DNA from: Monarcha castaneiventris obscurior
Taxonomy: Eukaryota > Chordata > Aves > Passeriformes > Monarchidae
Length of the DNA stretch: 64,000 bases
Assembly (NCBI GenBank): GCA_026261815.1
Contig: JAMPIT010000566.1
Span: 29,909,001-29,973,000, forward strand
Direction: 5' to 3'
Each line of letters starts with the position of its first letter. The stretch's first letter is position 1. Under the pieces are notes generated by a model. That model was not told the DNA's origin. It saw only the letters and a program-made list of their open reading frames with translations, and made no database searches. The translations under genes and the position numbers were made by a program. Shown here one piece after another: positions 24,931-38,346 of the stretch.

Positions 24931-27900
24931 AGTTAGATTTTGTGTGCAATTTTGATGTCAAAAGCTACTGCTTTGCTTTCCTTTGCTTTGCAGTGTTGGC
25001 CGTCTCGTGGTGCCCATCAACAGTGTTCTGAGCTTGCCAGGCCAGTTATCTTGTGGTCTGATGTAGTTTGTTGTCTTTGCACAGCTTATTTAATGTGTTG
25101 AGTAATCGATCATTCTCAAGCTCACAGTGTAAGTGAGTACCAGAAATGTGTCCATGTCTATTTAAGTGTTAGAAGAGTGTGAATATGAGATGGTAGAAAG
25201 GTAAAATGCATTATGAGGTTGATAAAATAAATGGATCTCTCACCACTTACAGAGGACATACCAGGGGGAGCAGTTTAGGCTTTCCTGCCTGGGCAATTCC
25301 ACTGTTTCAGCTTCATCCCATGTTTAGAATGGATACTTCATACGGAAATATCTTAAGTCAGTGGTGTGCAAGATTTTTTTGCAAGAACAGATCATTTCTG
25401 AACTCTCCAACTCTAAGAGACTTTCATAGAAACTTCAGTTTAATGAAGGTTCTCAGATTAACTGCAGAATCTTCTGCCTCATTGGGAAACACTGGCAAGT
25501 ATGCACAAAGTTGTAGTAGAGGTGACCACAGATCACAGAACCATAGCTTGATCCTGGAAATTAATTGTATGTGATTGCCTGTGAAGGTCTTTATAAAATC
25601 TGGGAGAAGGGAGTTAGGGAAAGAAAAATACTTGGGTATTTATAGGATTTTTCTAAACTTCTTTTCACCCGTCTTCTCCCTCTGTCTTTGTACATGGACC
25701 TGCCTGTTCATGCCTGTTTTTGTGAGTTTTCCTGGTATAATCCAGGATGGCAGTTCCAGAGGAATAACAGTCTAGTTTTTGTGTACTACTTGAATTGTTT
25801 TAAAATTGCCTTTCTTTAAACTGAAATTCAGCTCTTTATTTTCTCTTGTGGGGTACTTGAGATCCTCAGATCTTTCCCAATCAAGTTCTAGTGATTAAAT
25901 TTGGTGTACTTAATTGACTCAGTTTTTACAGCTGAAGTAATCTGTTGGCAGTCCAGTAGCTCTGGAAAGGCCTTATGATATGCAGTAGAAAGGAACTCCT
26001 GTTTTAGTGGTGTCCGATCATTTGTTGTGGAAGTTCAAAGGCTTATTCTAATTAAGGGCTTCTCAGTTGTGCAGATTTTTTAGAGGATAAATTGTTTTTT
26101 CTATGTACTTGAGTAGATGATGTGCACAGAATGTTATGAAAATTAACAATTACATCTTTAAACTGCATTATACATTGTCAGCTGTCAGCAGTGGTAATTT
26201 GGTGATCACATCTACTTACCACAGTTCCAGTCTGCAACTTAACTAATTATAACAATACATAAACTGCAAGATGGGTAACCCACGTGAATTAGCAACTCAC
26301 CTGTGAAATCTTGGGTTTCATTCTTCCCACCTGCTTTTCTGGCAATGTTTCTATGAATAAAGTTGTTCCATGTGAAGTAGGTTAATATATTGCAGAGGAA
26401 AGTTTGAATTGAAATAAACTAGATGCAGTTTAGTAGCAGAAGGTAATTCTCACTCAGGCTACAGTAGCACACCTACAGGCAGAGCAAGTATCACTGTAGG
26501 ACGGGCTACATTAAACACCTTTAAACACCTTTTTCTTGATTATAACCATGTGGGTTGGTGGGCTGTTGTGTATCTTAGGCTGAGTTTTAGTTTAGTCTCA
26601 GCAGCTGAGCCTTTCCTGAGCACAAGGCTAGTAAAATGCTTTTTTGTTTTTCATCCTATGTTAAAAATCCTTGCAATGACTTCATTTTTAGATGTTTTGA
26701 TACCTGTCTTGGAGGCAGTCTCCTAAGTTTTGCACGGGGAGGTGGCCTTGTGACTAGGATGTACCTTCCGCTATTGCCAAACACATCAGTGTTAGTGGGG
26801 CCTGTGTCCTCCCTTCCTCTTAATTTTCCTACATGCAACAAACCCCTTCCTCGTAAAGTTAACAAGAAATGTATCCACAAACTGTCACTACCTGTTGCCT
26901 GCTGCTGCTTCTGACTACCTTGTGCAGGCTGCTGCTGTGGGTGGGATACCAAGAATGTCTGTGCTGATTTCTGGCACATCTTCTGGGGTGAAGCAGAACA
27001 AGGAATTCTGTGTATCTCCTCTCTGGGTGTCATTTGTTAACCTACAACAGTGCCACTAGAGAACAACCAGATTCCTAGTGCATTTCATCTTTTGTTGGAA
27101 TACTTTAGATTGGTGCTTGTGATTGTCTTAACACAGGAGAGATTTTAATTGAAGCAAATGGATTTGTGACTGTGAAGCTGAAGATACACAGGGTGGTGGA
27201 AGATACAGAAAAATAATCGCACTTAATTTCAATAACATACAATTTCCAGCAAAATGGCATCTGAAAGGCCTGCATGCTACATGTCCCAGGTGAGAACTGT
27301 CAAGAATTTTAGGTCTGTGTTCCTATATTTTAACAGAGTTAGTGAAAGAAAGGCTTTTCTTAAGTGCATACCAAGCTACAACTGTGTTAACTAAACTACT
27401 CATTCCCAGCAACTTCTGTAGGATGAGCAGTACTGGCTCTGAGGAAGCTGTGGTCTGACACACGTTGCCTAGGGTTGTTGATTTGCTGCTGTTCCTTGCG
27501 ACAGCAGCATTTGCTGGGCTCCTTATGGAGCACATGTTCTGGAAACGGGGTAATGGATGTCTGCTTACAAGAGTTTTACCAAAACATTGCTTCAGTGGAG
27601 CTGTGAAGTCCAAAAGCCTGAGAGGAATTAACAAAATCTTCGTGATGAGGATTATTTCAGGCATTTAATTTCAACATCTGTTTCACTTGCCAGCTGTCCT
27701 TCATAGTGTTTGTTATGGATAAATTACTCTTGTGTCTTTTCTCAGAGAAATATAAATACAATGAGCAGTCACAGGCTAAATAATAAGCAATGGAAGGAAG
27801 ATAAGATTGTTTATCTCAGTATCTAAATGTGAAAGGCATGAGTCCTGTGAATACTATTCATAGCCACTCCCAGGACTTGCAGCTTCAGCAGCTTTCTCAC

Positions 27901-28820
27901 GCAGGTATGGTTCCTCCAGAGATAAAACAGGAAAACAAGTTGTGATGATCGAAAGTGGCCAGTACTGACTGGAAAGGGGTGGAGCAGTCATTCTCTTATT
28001 AATGGGGTGATACATATCACAAGGAAGTGAAAACCAAGAAAACCTGGAAGGATCAATGCCCTGAGGGAAGAAAAACTAAACCAGTGGTGAAGTGCTTCAG
28101 GACTATGAATTTCCTGTTTTTCTTTCTCCGTTCGTGACATGGCTGAAGTGTTCTGTCTCCTTGTGCTAGGGCAGGCTTTTTAGTTACTATAATGTAAAAA
28201 TATCTTAAAGCATCTTTGAAAGTTAAAGGTACGGGGAATAACTCGGAATTTCTGAATCCGAGGTCTCACTGTGTAAGACCATCATGTTCTGTGCATTCAG
28301 TGACACTCCTTTCTTGGCTCAGGAGACACTGGAACAGCTCTCTGGCACTAAGGAGCCTTTGAGGAAGAAGTCACCCTTTCTCTGTGGTCCTCCTAAATTC
28401 GATAAACAGGTCAGCTAGCTGGATGTGCTGCGATGCTGAAGTTACACAAGCTGGCAGATGAGGGTGTTTACAGCACAACACACATTTACAGAATGAGTGA
28501 CCTGGCTTATTCTCTGGGATTTTGCTTTCCTAATTGCCACCTTTTCGGAGCTCAATTTAATACCAGGATTCTGGTTGAGGGCAGAGCAATACCCAATTCC
28601 TGTTTAAGCTGATCATTGTGTTCTGACAGGAAAGCATGATTTTAGGCAGCAAGAAGCTGAAGATCTAAATACTCAGCCTTGCCGTCAATAGGGAGTGGAG
28701 GATCTTGAGTTTCTATTCCCAGGACATTCTCGCATAGTTCATAGTAGGCCATCAGTGAATTTGAAAGCAGAATTACTCCATGCAGGAGCGTGACCAGAAT
28801 GTGCCCCAGTGCCCTACAAG
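24931..28820. other. Intergenic, no gene recognised
   Basis: No coding or RNA gene is supported. The only structure noted is an exact back-to-back 12-bp repeat at about 26513-26533 (TTAAACACCT words). Frames on both strands are short and without motifs. Confidence 0.7.
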
Positions 28821-29400
28821 ATCATAGAGTGGCTTGGGTTGGAAGGGACCTTAAAAATTACTTAGTTCTGACAGGGTCACCTTCCACTAGATCAGGTTGC
28901 TCAAGCACTCATCCAACCTGTTCTCAAACATTTCCAGGGATGGGGCATCCACAGCTTCTCTGGGCACCCTGTTCCAGTGCCTCATAACCCTCACAGTGGA
29001 TAATTCGTTTTTAATACCTAATCTAAACCCACCTTCTTTCAGTTTAAAGCCTTGTCCTGTCACTGGATGCCTTTGGAAGAATGTCCTCTCCTGGTCTCCT
29101 GTAGGCCCTGCTGAGGTGCTAGAAGGTCTCCCTGGAGCCTTCTCTTCTCCAGGCTGAACAGCCCAAACTGTCATCACAGGAGAGTGGTTCCAGCTTTCTG
29201 ATCATCATCCAGGCCCTCCTCTGGACCTGCTTTAAGAAGTCCACATCTCTCTTGGGCTGGGGACCCCAAGCTGGATGCAGCACTCCAGGCACAATCACCT
29301 CCCTGGCTGTGCTGCTTTTGATGCAGCCCGGGGATACCTTTAGCTTTCTGAGCTGCAAGCCCCCTCTTCTGGCTCACATCCAGCTTTTTGTCCCTCCAGA
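28821..29400 (-). mobile_element. CR1 LINE fragment, - strand
   Basis: On the + strand it begins with ATCATAGAGTGGCTTGGGTT and GGAAGGGACCTTAAAAATTA, the complement of the CR1 3' end. It continues with CATCCAACCTGTTCTCAAAC, TTCCAGTGCCTCATAACCCT, TTCTCTTCTCCAGGCTGAAC and GGGGACCCCAAGCTGGATGC. About 580 nt, degenerate, no intact ORF. The 3' end of the element is at 28821. Confidence 0.92.
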
Positions 29401-31027
29401 CGCAGGATACAACATCAGGCTTCAAATCCAGCCTTAAATGCTGTATATTGCAGTGTAAGTGCCAAAGGCTGTTAAGGATACAACTGCAGATCCACTTCTG
29501 TCCTGGATTTTTTTCAAGTCTGAGGTGCCTAGGTTCAGACACTGATACCAGAGTCCAACTCTTCAGCATGGATGGGGGACTAGACCTAGACTGCAGTTTA
29601 GATAAATAGCTAGTGGCCTAAAAAAAGAGCCTGATTGGCCTTGATTCCCTCTATAGCTGAGCTGAGCTAAGGTTGCTGAAGGAGCTTGGTTCAACCCAAA
29701 TATCTTCCCCTTCCTCATCTCCTTCTCCTCTTGGCCAACAAAGCTAATTTAGGCATTGAAACCAGAAGTGGGATTAATCCATGCCTTGGGTCCCTAACTC
29801 AGCACAAAATTCTAAAAGCTGAGGTGTTGTGTGCAGCATTAATTGCAACTCCAGTTGTCAAATGCCTGCACATGCTAAATCATGTTGATTTTAATACAGA
29901 AGGTGTCTCTGGCATTTCAGACCTAGGGCTTCTTACAAGGCTCTGTTCTCCAAATCCTCTGTGTATTTGTATACAATTAGAGTTCAAGAATTTAAAAAAA
30001 ACCCCGCTTTTCTTCCTATTTTTACTCAATAGGGAAAAAAAGAACCTAGGTGAGTAAACTTCATTGTCACACTGGTTTTGCAAAGGTGGAGTTACTTAGA
30101 CCAACATCTTTGCAATGGGCAGTTCCACCAAACCAGTAAGCGATGATTACAGCAGAAGCCCAGTGATAATGGTCACTGTTTGCAACATAAATGGCAAACA
30201 ATGAAGAGGAAAGTTGCATAGAGAAAAATCAGTAGTCTGGGTGTGTTCAAACAAATTATCATTTCATATGGTGACATGCAAAGCAATTAATCGAGGCACA
30301 AATAATGGAGATCACATGGACAATGACACAGAGCAGACTCTCAAAACCTGTGTGGGATCACAGCAAATGTATAGTTCACATGAGCTCTGTGTTCTAGGAA
30401 AAAGGCTGAAACAAAGGAGCACAGGAAAAGTAGCAACTTGTGATGCAATATTGCTGAAAAGTTCATAAACTTTCTAAAATATTGTGTCTAATTCCACAAG
30501 CTGTATATCCAATGCAAAGGACAGGAAAATGAGAGAAGAGACTCACATAAATTATTAGAGAGTAGAGAGATATGTCATAACAAAGAGCACTCACAGGTCA
30601 AAACTGGGATTTAAAAGTTGTTGTGTGTGTGCTATTGAGCACCACATACAGCATGAGACCCATTTGAGCAGAGAAAGCCCTGTCAGGACCCAGCAAGTAC
30701 AAGACAGATACATGAAAATAAAAATTAGGTGCAAATGTTCAAGGGTGTCAGGAGTGCAGTCCTGTTATCATGAATGATGGAGAAAGTGCAGTGTGAAGGT
30801 TGGCCATAAAGCCTCTGGAAGTCAGGGAACTGGGAATGAAAATTTTATGGTCACTATAAATCCACCTTTTGTTTTTGCTGTTCTTACATTACATGGTCAC
30901 ATACTGAGGTGTGACTACTTCAGTAAATATTTAGATTGTCTACAGTTTTACAACAGGGGTCTTGAAAGAGCAGCAGTAATTATAACATGGCTTTTGGAGC
31001 TGACAGGTCAGGAAAAACAGGTGGGAG

Positions 31028-31050
31028 TTTGCAAGCCCTTGGCTTGCAAA
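31028..31050. repeat. Perfect short inverted repeat (10-bp stem, 3-nt loop)
   Basis: TTTGCAAGCC, then CTT, then GGCTTGCAAA. Every one of the ten pairs matches. It could form a hairpin in RNA or a cruciform. No T run follows and there is no known RNA family match. Confidence 0.85.
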
Positions 31051-34000
31051 TGGGGCTTGAGCACCCTAGGCAGCATGGCTCAGACAATTTTTTTTCTTCC
31101 ATTACAGACCCTCTCCACACATGCACCTATAGGAACTGCCACAAACTCTTCTCCTTGCACTGGTTCAATTCATTACTAAGTTTGCTTTTGTTTTTTCTCC
31201 TGTGTTTGGGGTTTCCTACCTGCGTTCCTGTGCTGACCAATTTAGCTGTCCAGGTGGTTGTCCCCACATTTTGAAACTGTTGTAAGCTCCAGCATGTGCT
31301 GGAGTATTAATGACCTTTCATCTCTGCCTTGTAACTTGTAAGCTGGCTATGGAAGGCTTTGAGGGAAAGCAGGGGCAGTTTGACACTTCTTTCTCCCACT
31401 GCCCAAGTAAATGACAGACCAGACCAAGGATAAAAAGTAGAGCTGTCCTGCCTTGGAGCTGGAGGTGCTGGAATAACATGCTTTTGAAAAGCACCTTCCC
31501 TTCACACATTTAAGGAATTTGCCCTGTCTGGAGCTCTTTACAGAACCGCATCCTTCTGCTCTCCACTGGCACCCAGCTTGTGGCTGTTAGGGTTTTTGTA
31601 TGAAATCTGTTTCGCTTTCTGCAGTACCCTATTTTACTTGTGTTCTGGGTCACCAGAATATTTCTATCTACTTCCTACTGCATTAATCTAAGTAGGGTAC
31701 TGGTCAGATGAAAGTGCAGTCATTGTTCAGCTATTACAGTGGCCAGGAATTGGGGCAAAGGTACAGAAACCCTTTTAGGGTGTCAGTAAAGACCCTTAAG
31801 TTCTCCTACCTTAGATCATGGCCATGATCAGCTAATGAGAAACCAGTTATTCATACTGTTCTCCTAAACTAGTACTTTAATACTGCCCCATCTTTTGTGC
31901 AGGGAGTTGCTTTGTAAAGCTCTTAAACCCCCGTGCTTTGTTAACAGCTAAAGGTTTCTATTGATCTCTTACTTTCATTCCCTTTAATGAAAATTCATTG
32001 GTATTTGATTTCCTTGTCACTTCTAACAGCTGATAAGAACAAGCTGCTAAAGCAGCTCCAGTGAAGTGGCAAAAGCCTGGTGTTGTAGCACTGCAGCTCT
32101 CTCAGAAACGCTGCCAAGGCAGAGTGAAACCCCCGTGTGATGTGGTGATAACATTCTCCCATCAAGTGGTCTTTTCCACTGGCTCTAAAATGTCAAGTCT
32201 GAGGGAAATGTCTTTGTTAAGCTTTGAATGACCTACTTTTGGGTATCTGGGAATAACCAGGAGCCTACCCAAACCACAAGAGTGCATCTAATTTTAGCAG
32301 CCCTTCATTTCATGCATGCCAGCTTTTGTGTTCTGCATCTCTGGGAAAAAACATCAATTTCTTACTGAGCCAAAGACAAATTTTTTTGGTTTTAAATCAG
32401 CCCCATGTCAAATCACAATCACAGTGAAATCATTCCTCTTAAAGTTTTTGAGCCTGCAATAGTCACCTCAATTTTGCATCAAAAACTAATAGTGAGGCCA
32501 TTCCAAAGGTCTATGAAGAAAAGGTCTAAACAACCCATGCTGGAGATAGTCTGGGTAGCTGTGTTTTGTGTGTTCCCACCTCCCCTAGTTCTTAATTGAC
32601 CAACAGTAAAAGGGTCGAAGTCTTTGTAGGAAGTTTCTGTGAGTGTTCTAACTCAGTTATAAGGGAATCTAGGGAAAGTTAACGACAGGAATAAAGGGAT
32701 GTTAGCATGCCACCAGGGGCTCTCAGGGCACTACTAATGGTGTAGGTGCTGGACAAAAGGTCTCCGATGTAGTTTGGATAGAAGAAGCACTAAAAAGTAG
32801 ATGACCATTAGGGATATTAGGGCCGTGCAAGAGTGAAAGGAAGCAAGTCCAGACATGAGTGAAGTACTGTCTCCCTAGCTTGTAATACCTAAATTGGACA
32901 TTGAACAACATCTCTCTTGCTGGGAGAGATAACATATAATCCCTCTCATATAATGTCACAGTCCACTGTAATTTTAGGCTAAAGCATGTTTAAATCCCAC
33001 CTGCACTGGGGGCAAGTGGAACTAACAGGGAGGATAGTAGGGACTGAACATTGAGCATGTTTATTTGGAACTTCACAAAACAGAAGAGAAATCAAGGCCA
33101 CCGAAAATACAATTACATAATCACAACAAACCTATTAGCAAGTTCTCTAGAGCCAGAAAACTTCCCAGTTGATGGGATTAACCATAAAAGCAAGCAGCAC
33201 CTGCTGGCAGCTATAAACAGGGTCAGCGTAGTTTGGGGTTGAGCTGAGTGTCTGATAATGTGCAGTGCTTCCCTGTGGAGTCCCTTGAGGCTGGCAGTGG
33301 GTTGTCTCTTCACAGGCTGCTGCAGACTTCCAGCGTTAGCCAGACTTGGCAGGATGGACAGTGAAAACCACTCTAAAAGCCAAAGCCAAGCTGTCAAACA
33401 ACTGAGCCCTCTGCTGTGCTATGACAAGAGCAGCCGTGCCCCAGGGTTGTGTTTAGGGGCACAGGAGGGAGAGTCCAGTGGCTCATTCATCCCTCCAGCT
33501 GCAGCCACCTCCATCTGCAGAGAAATAGACCCATCCCACATGGAGGCCTCCCAAGCCCCTCTCCTGAAGGCTTTCTTCCCCCTTCTCAAGGCATGTGCAA
33601 TGAAGTGCAGGAGGTTTTAACCCTTTCAAAAGCCTGTCTGGATTTTGGGTGTTTGTTACTGCAACAGCTGTGGAGTTTATCTGTGCAGAGTCCAGTGGGC
33701 TCTTTATGGGATTTACCTCAACAGTGAGGTACCAGTTGTGGTGAGGTTTCTGTGCACTCTCTGAAAACACATCCTCATCTTCTAAGTGTTGCTGCTTTCC
33801 AGTGTCATTTAATGTACTGTTGACAGTGTATTTCTGATTTCTGTGTTTGAAGAGGTCTGGGCAAAACAGGCAGAAGGTCAGCTGCTGCTGGGCTGTGAAG
33901 CACGTAATGATGAGAGATGTGTTGAGTTTGGTGGAGGTGTTTGTCTCATCTATGAATTTCCCAAATTTTAAAGGACAACTTTGTTTGGCCATGAAGGTAA

Positions 34001-34962
34001 ACAGTTAGGAAAGGTGTTTATGGAAATACTTTCATTAGACTCAAGTGGTGGTTTTAGAGACCCACACTTAGGTTCAGTGTTGGATTTGGAGAGTTTTTGG
34101 TCTGATGATCTGCTGAGGACAAGCAGGGAGTGACCAAGAGTGAGGATGCACCAACTGAAATCCCCTAATTCCCTGATCACAGACTGGCAAGCTGCTGCAG
34201 GGAGGCTGCTGTGCTTCCTGGAAGAAGTAACCTTTGTCTCAGAAACAAAAAGTGAGAAAGTCCTTGTACCTGAGCCTCCACGCTGTTTATGGGCTCTCTC
34301 AGCTGCCTACATGGTACCACTTGCTGGGCAATGCATCTTGCACAGCATCTTGATTTCAAGCTGGCTTTTCAATGTGTAACAAATAAAAGGAAAAATAACT
34401 TGAAACAAATATTTCCTGTTCTGTGGTATTTAACAATGAAATTGTAAACCACAGAAGGGACCGGGCTTGATCTAAAGGTCTTTGAAGTCAGCAGAACTAT
34501 TTCCACTGATTTCAATGTTCTTTGGGCCCAAGCCATAGGAGGAAGAAAGCAAATATTTTCTGCCTCAAAAAGTATTAACCATTGGCATTCAAGGAACAAT
34601 AATGTCTTATGTTTAAAATGTGTTCCTTTAAATAAAGTCGTCAGAAACTTAGTTAATTTCTATCTGTTTCCTAATAATTTGTCACTATTACACTAAAAAG
34701 GAATATGTTTATAGAACTCATAATCATACACTGAGAAAAAAAACCCACTTAATACTGTCATTTGCTTCCTATCTTCTTCCATTCCATTTTGTGTGTATTG
34801 TATTTCTCACTAATGTAATGATGCTCATGCTGCTGGTTGTTATCACAGATTGAGCACTGCAGATTTCCAGTTGAATTGAACCTCACTGTACTGATGGTGG
34901 CTGTCAAATATCTTGAACTCATTATTTTTCAGTACAGTTTAATCTCTAAAACATCACAGTGG

Positions 34963-35017
34963 GTTTGGTTTTGTTGTTGTGTTGGTTTTTTGGGTTTGTT
35001 GGGTTTTTTTGTGACTG
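34963..35017. repeat. G/T-rich low-complexity tract
   Basis: The + strand consists of GTTGTTG, TTTTTTGGG and TTTGTTGGG words with T runs up to seven. Composition resembles the tracts at 15003 and 41163. Confidence 0.7.
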
Positions 35018-35690
35018 AGAAGAAATAGGTCAGAGATAGAGAATTTGGTGAGCAAAGAATTGTTCTTCTGTCAGTGGTGTAGGGGACACCCCTCCTATCC
35101 CAGGATGAGAAAAATAGGGGTGTGCAGCAGCTTCATATGTAAAATCAGCAATGGTTTTGCCTGCAAATTTTGTCTCACAGAGGTATTAAATGCAAGAAAA
35201 GGAATCTATCTGCCAGCTGCCTCCTGCCCAAGGATGCTGTCCTTGTGAATCAGCAGCCCTGTCAGGATGTCAGGAGGCCATCCTGGAGTCTGGCAGATGA
35301 GAGCAGCCCACTGGGGTGTATGTGTTGGGCTTCTTGTCACACAACAGCAGAGCCTGAGCAGCTGAGTTTGCCTGTGCACCAAACCAACCCCATCCAGCTG
35401 TGAGCAGCCAGAGAGAAGATCCCAGGCTGGTAACCTGCAGGAGAGGACAAGACTCTGCTGTCATGGCCAGGCTGCATTTCCTGCACAATGAACCGGTGAA
35501 CCGGTGTCAGCTGCAAGATACAGCAGGAGAGGATTAAAGGTGATGCAGAAAACAGGAGGATATGAATTAATGACATTTTTCAGCCTTCTTTAGTGATGGC
35601 AATGACCAGCCATTGTGCATGTTGCAATGAAAAGAATTTTTCAATGAGAAGAATTTTTAATGGGGCTTCCCCATTTCAGGGTGTTTCTGT

Positions 35691-35714
35691 GAAATAAACT
35701 TAGAAATAAACTTA
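35691..35714. repeat. 12-bp tandem duplication
   Basis: GAAATAAACTTA occurs twice back to back without a mismatch, just left of the SINE. It is a local slippage product, and it places two AATAAA hexamers side by side. Confidence 0.9.
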
Positions 35715-35743
35715 AAAGCCTTTTAACACCAGGCTTTGAAATG

Positions 35744-35885
35744 TCACAGAATCACAGAATATTCTGAGTTGGAAGGGATCCACAAGGATCATCGAGTCTA
35801 ACTCTCAAGCAAATGGCCCACACAGAGATTGAACACACCATGTTGGTGTTGTTAGCCCTGCTCTGTAACCAGCTGAGCCCAGTGC
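35744..35885 (-). mobile_element. tRNA-Ile-derived SINE with CR1-like tail
   Basis: Read on the - strand, the 5' part (about 35885 down to 35814) matches an isoleucine-type tRNA body: a GCTCAGCTGGTTACAGAGC-like D arm with A box, an anticodon loop, and a TGTTCAATCTCTG-like T arm with B box, ending at GGGCCA. The 3' part (35813 down to 35744) ends in ATTCTGTGATTCTGTGA, the CR1-type tail with GATCCCTTCCAACTCAGAAT. A tRNA-Ile SINE using the CR1 machinery is, from memory, the zebra finch family TguSINE1. The tRNA head is decayed, with mismatches in the T arm and anticodon stem, so it is not a functional tRNA gene. It suggests a passerine genome. Confidence 0.8.
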
Positions 35886-37239
35886 ATCATTTGGAGTCTA
35901 TCAGGGTTTAGAATAGGCTTCAAAGAGGAGAGAGCAGAAGGGAGTTAAGAACATTCTTCCCATTTGTAAGAGCCATTGTTTACATTCATGGGGAAACCAT
36001 GAAGCAAGGCAAACATAATATAATTTTTAAAAATGTGTGTGTTTTTTTAAGCATCTGAGATAGCAACAGTACTATTTGTACTAAAGTGTGGGTGCTGCCA
36101 ACCAGAGAGTCCATCAAGAGAGCAGTTCAGCTTTGTTCTCTTTCAGATGGAAATTCTGTGTCCTTTAGGCTGTCAGAATGGGGCATCATGGTGGTCTCAA
36201 GCTGGAAAATCACATAATCAAAAAGGTAGGTTTTCTGAAAGGGTATCTTAGAGAAAACTATAATTTCCATGGGAGTTATCTTTATGCTTTGCTAAGTGTT
36301 TTAAAGCAATTAGAATAAATGGCATATGGCATAGCTTTCATATTTTTATAATATGTTAATGATTAACTGACTTCCTACATCTTTGTTGACTTAGTGGGAG
36401 AGTGACAAGGAACTGTGAGGTACCCGTTTGGTAGCGTAACAAGTTGGACAATTTGCACGGGCATTTTTTTCCATCTCCCTTTGGAACTTGCTTCATCCAG
36501 CTGACACTGCTTCAAAGCCTTAGGCAACTTTCAGACTCAGAGAAGTAAGTCCCCCACTTTTTTTTAATATTACTTATTTTATGAAATGCTGATAGAGAAC
36601 AGATGGGGAGAGATTTAAATATATATTTGTTTTCTATAAAGAAAGCTTTCCCAACTGGGAATTGAAGAATTAAGTTTTCAATCATTAAATCATAGAGATA
36701 TTGAGAAGAGACCTTTGTAATTACTATATTGTTGGGGTTTTTAAAACTCCCTTTCTGCTGCAAGACTTACATTAAACAAAAGATTTGGTTAGTAAACCAT
36801 GTTAGGTATAGTCCAATAAAGCTACATCTAGGCTGTAAAACTTTGCAAAAGTAGGATTGGAATGTTAATTAAAAAATGCATGTGATGCCTGGCATTATCT
36901 AAAGCAAAAATATTTGCTTAAAACATGAAATAGTGGAAACAAGTGAATTTTTGCTTTTGTGGGCTAGAAAAATAATTTTATGCTTATTTTATATAAGAAG
37001 AGTTTATCATGAACTTTCTCTTTAAGCTGGTTACAAGCTGCAGTAGAATTCCTAGTCTTTTGGCAGGCAAGTGGGTTCAGACAGGGAGACTCAGATATCG
37101 CTCTTCTATTGGAATATTTTTTAGCATATTTTATTTTAGCTGTACTATCATTTACTAGGAAGCAAATATAGTCTTCTATCCTTTTGGAAAGCTCTCCTTG
37201 CACCCACTCCTCCCCATCTATGAAGGAAGCCTCACCAGC

Positions 37240-37286
37240 AGGTTGCTGTGTGCAGGTTGCTGTGTGCAGGTTGCTGCGTGCAGGTT
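37240..37286. repeat. 14-bp tandem repeat, 3.3 copies
   Basis: AGGTTGCTGTGTGC is repeated at 37240, 37254 and 37268 (third copy has one change, GTGTG to GCGTG), then a partial AGGTT. A small recent slippage array. Confidence 0.9.
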
Positions 37287-38289
37287 TTGTGGTCTCCCGC
37301 TGCCCCTTTAGCAGCCGCTTCCTTACGTGCCCTTGGCTCAGGGAATGCTCCTCCTCCCAGCCTGCTGCCTGTGCAGCACTTTCAGGCTGACATCCAAGGT
37401 GTTCAGGAGTTCTTCATTTCTCCTGCAGCTCCAGGAAGCATTAGTTCCCATTCTTTTGGCCAGAAGTTGTCTTCTCTTGGGTGACATCTTCCCACGTGCC
37501 AAGTGTGTGTTCAGTGCCCTCATCTTCCCAGTCGTGTGTGAGTTCTCTGGGACCTGGATGTGGTTGCCTTATTTACACTACTGAACCCTTTGTGCTCTTT
37601 CCTCTGTGCCAGAGCAGGCAAGCTTTTGGGCTCTCTCTGCTTTCTGAAGCTTCCTGAAAGGATCCCATCTCAACACAGCCAGGTTATCTGCCTTTGGTTT
37701 TTCAGGGGCTGTCATTCCTGGAATGTCTCTAAACTGTTCCACTTTGGCCCTTCAAGGCAGAGGCAAAACAATTTGTAGAAACAATGAAAATATGGGGTCA
37801 TCTGGGTCCTGGGTCAATCCCACTGCCAATCTCACTGCCTACCAGCCTGCAATGTTTCCTTATGTAATACGAGCTCAAGGTGGGGTCAGCCACAGAAAAG
37901 TAAATTACAGCGTGAAAAAACAGTGAGGATTTATAGAAATTATCAGTTTCATTTCATCCTATTATCAAAGCAAATCAAAACGTTTTTCAAAAAGGACTTT
38001 TACACAGCTAATTTTCAGTGTATTCTTTCTTGATGGAAAAGAAATGAAGATTGTTTTGGTTTGCTTATTTTGAAACACAGTGAATAAATGGAAGCAGCAG
38101 AGTTCATAACACTGGATATTGACGTTTGGAGGGACAGGGGACATAAGGCATGTTAAATTTGGACATACCCTACAATGACTTTTGAGACTCCAGGCCCCAC
38201 TAGTTTGTCTTTTCTAATTGAAAAAAAGTATTTTACTGACAGCTAAAGCCTAAACATGAGATATCAGAGTTCAAAACTTCATGAGTCAT

Positions 38290-38346
38290 ACTCAACTTCA
38301 ACTTCATACTTCATACGTCAACTTCATATGTTCAACTTCATACGTC
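38290..38346. repeat. Imperfect short tandem cluster (ACTTCATACGTCA-like)
   Basis: Words CAACTTCA, ACTTCATAC and ATACGTCA recur four to five times with small length changes. It is a degenerate minisatellite with unit near 13-14 bp. Confidence 0.75.

Larger units (their letters stand above)
29401..35743. other. Intergenic, no gene recognised
   Basis: Contains a perfect 10-bp inverted repeat with a 3-nt loop at 31028-31050 and a G/T-rich tract at 34963-35017. A 169-codon open frame on the - strand at 33483-33992 lacks recognisable domains. Nothing else could be identified. Confidence 0.65.

Noticed and set aside
35814..35885. Functional tRNA-Ile gene on the - strand
   Set aside because: Stem mismatches in the T arm and anticodon region and the attached CR1-like tail show a SINE, not a tRNA gene.
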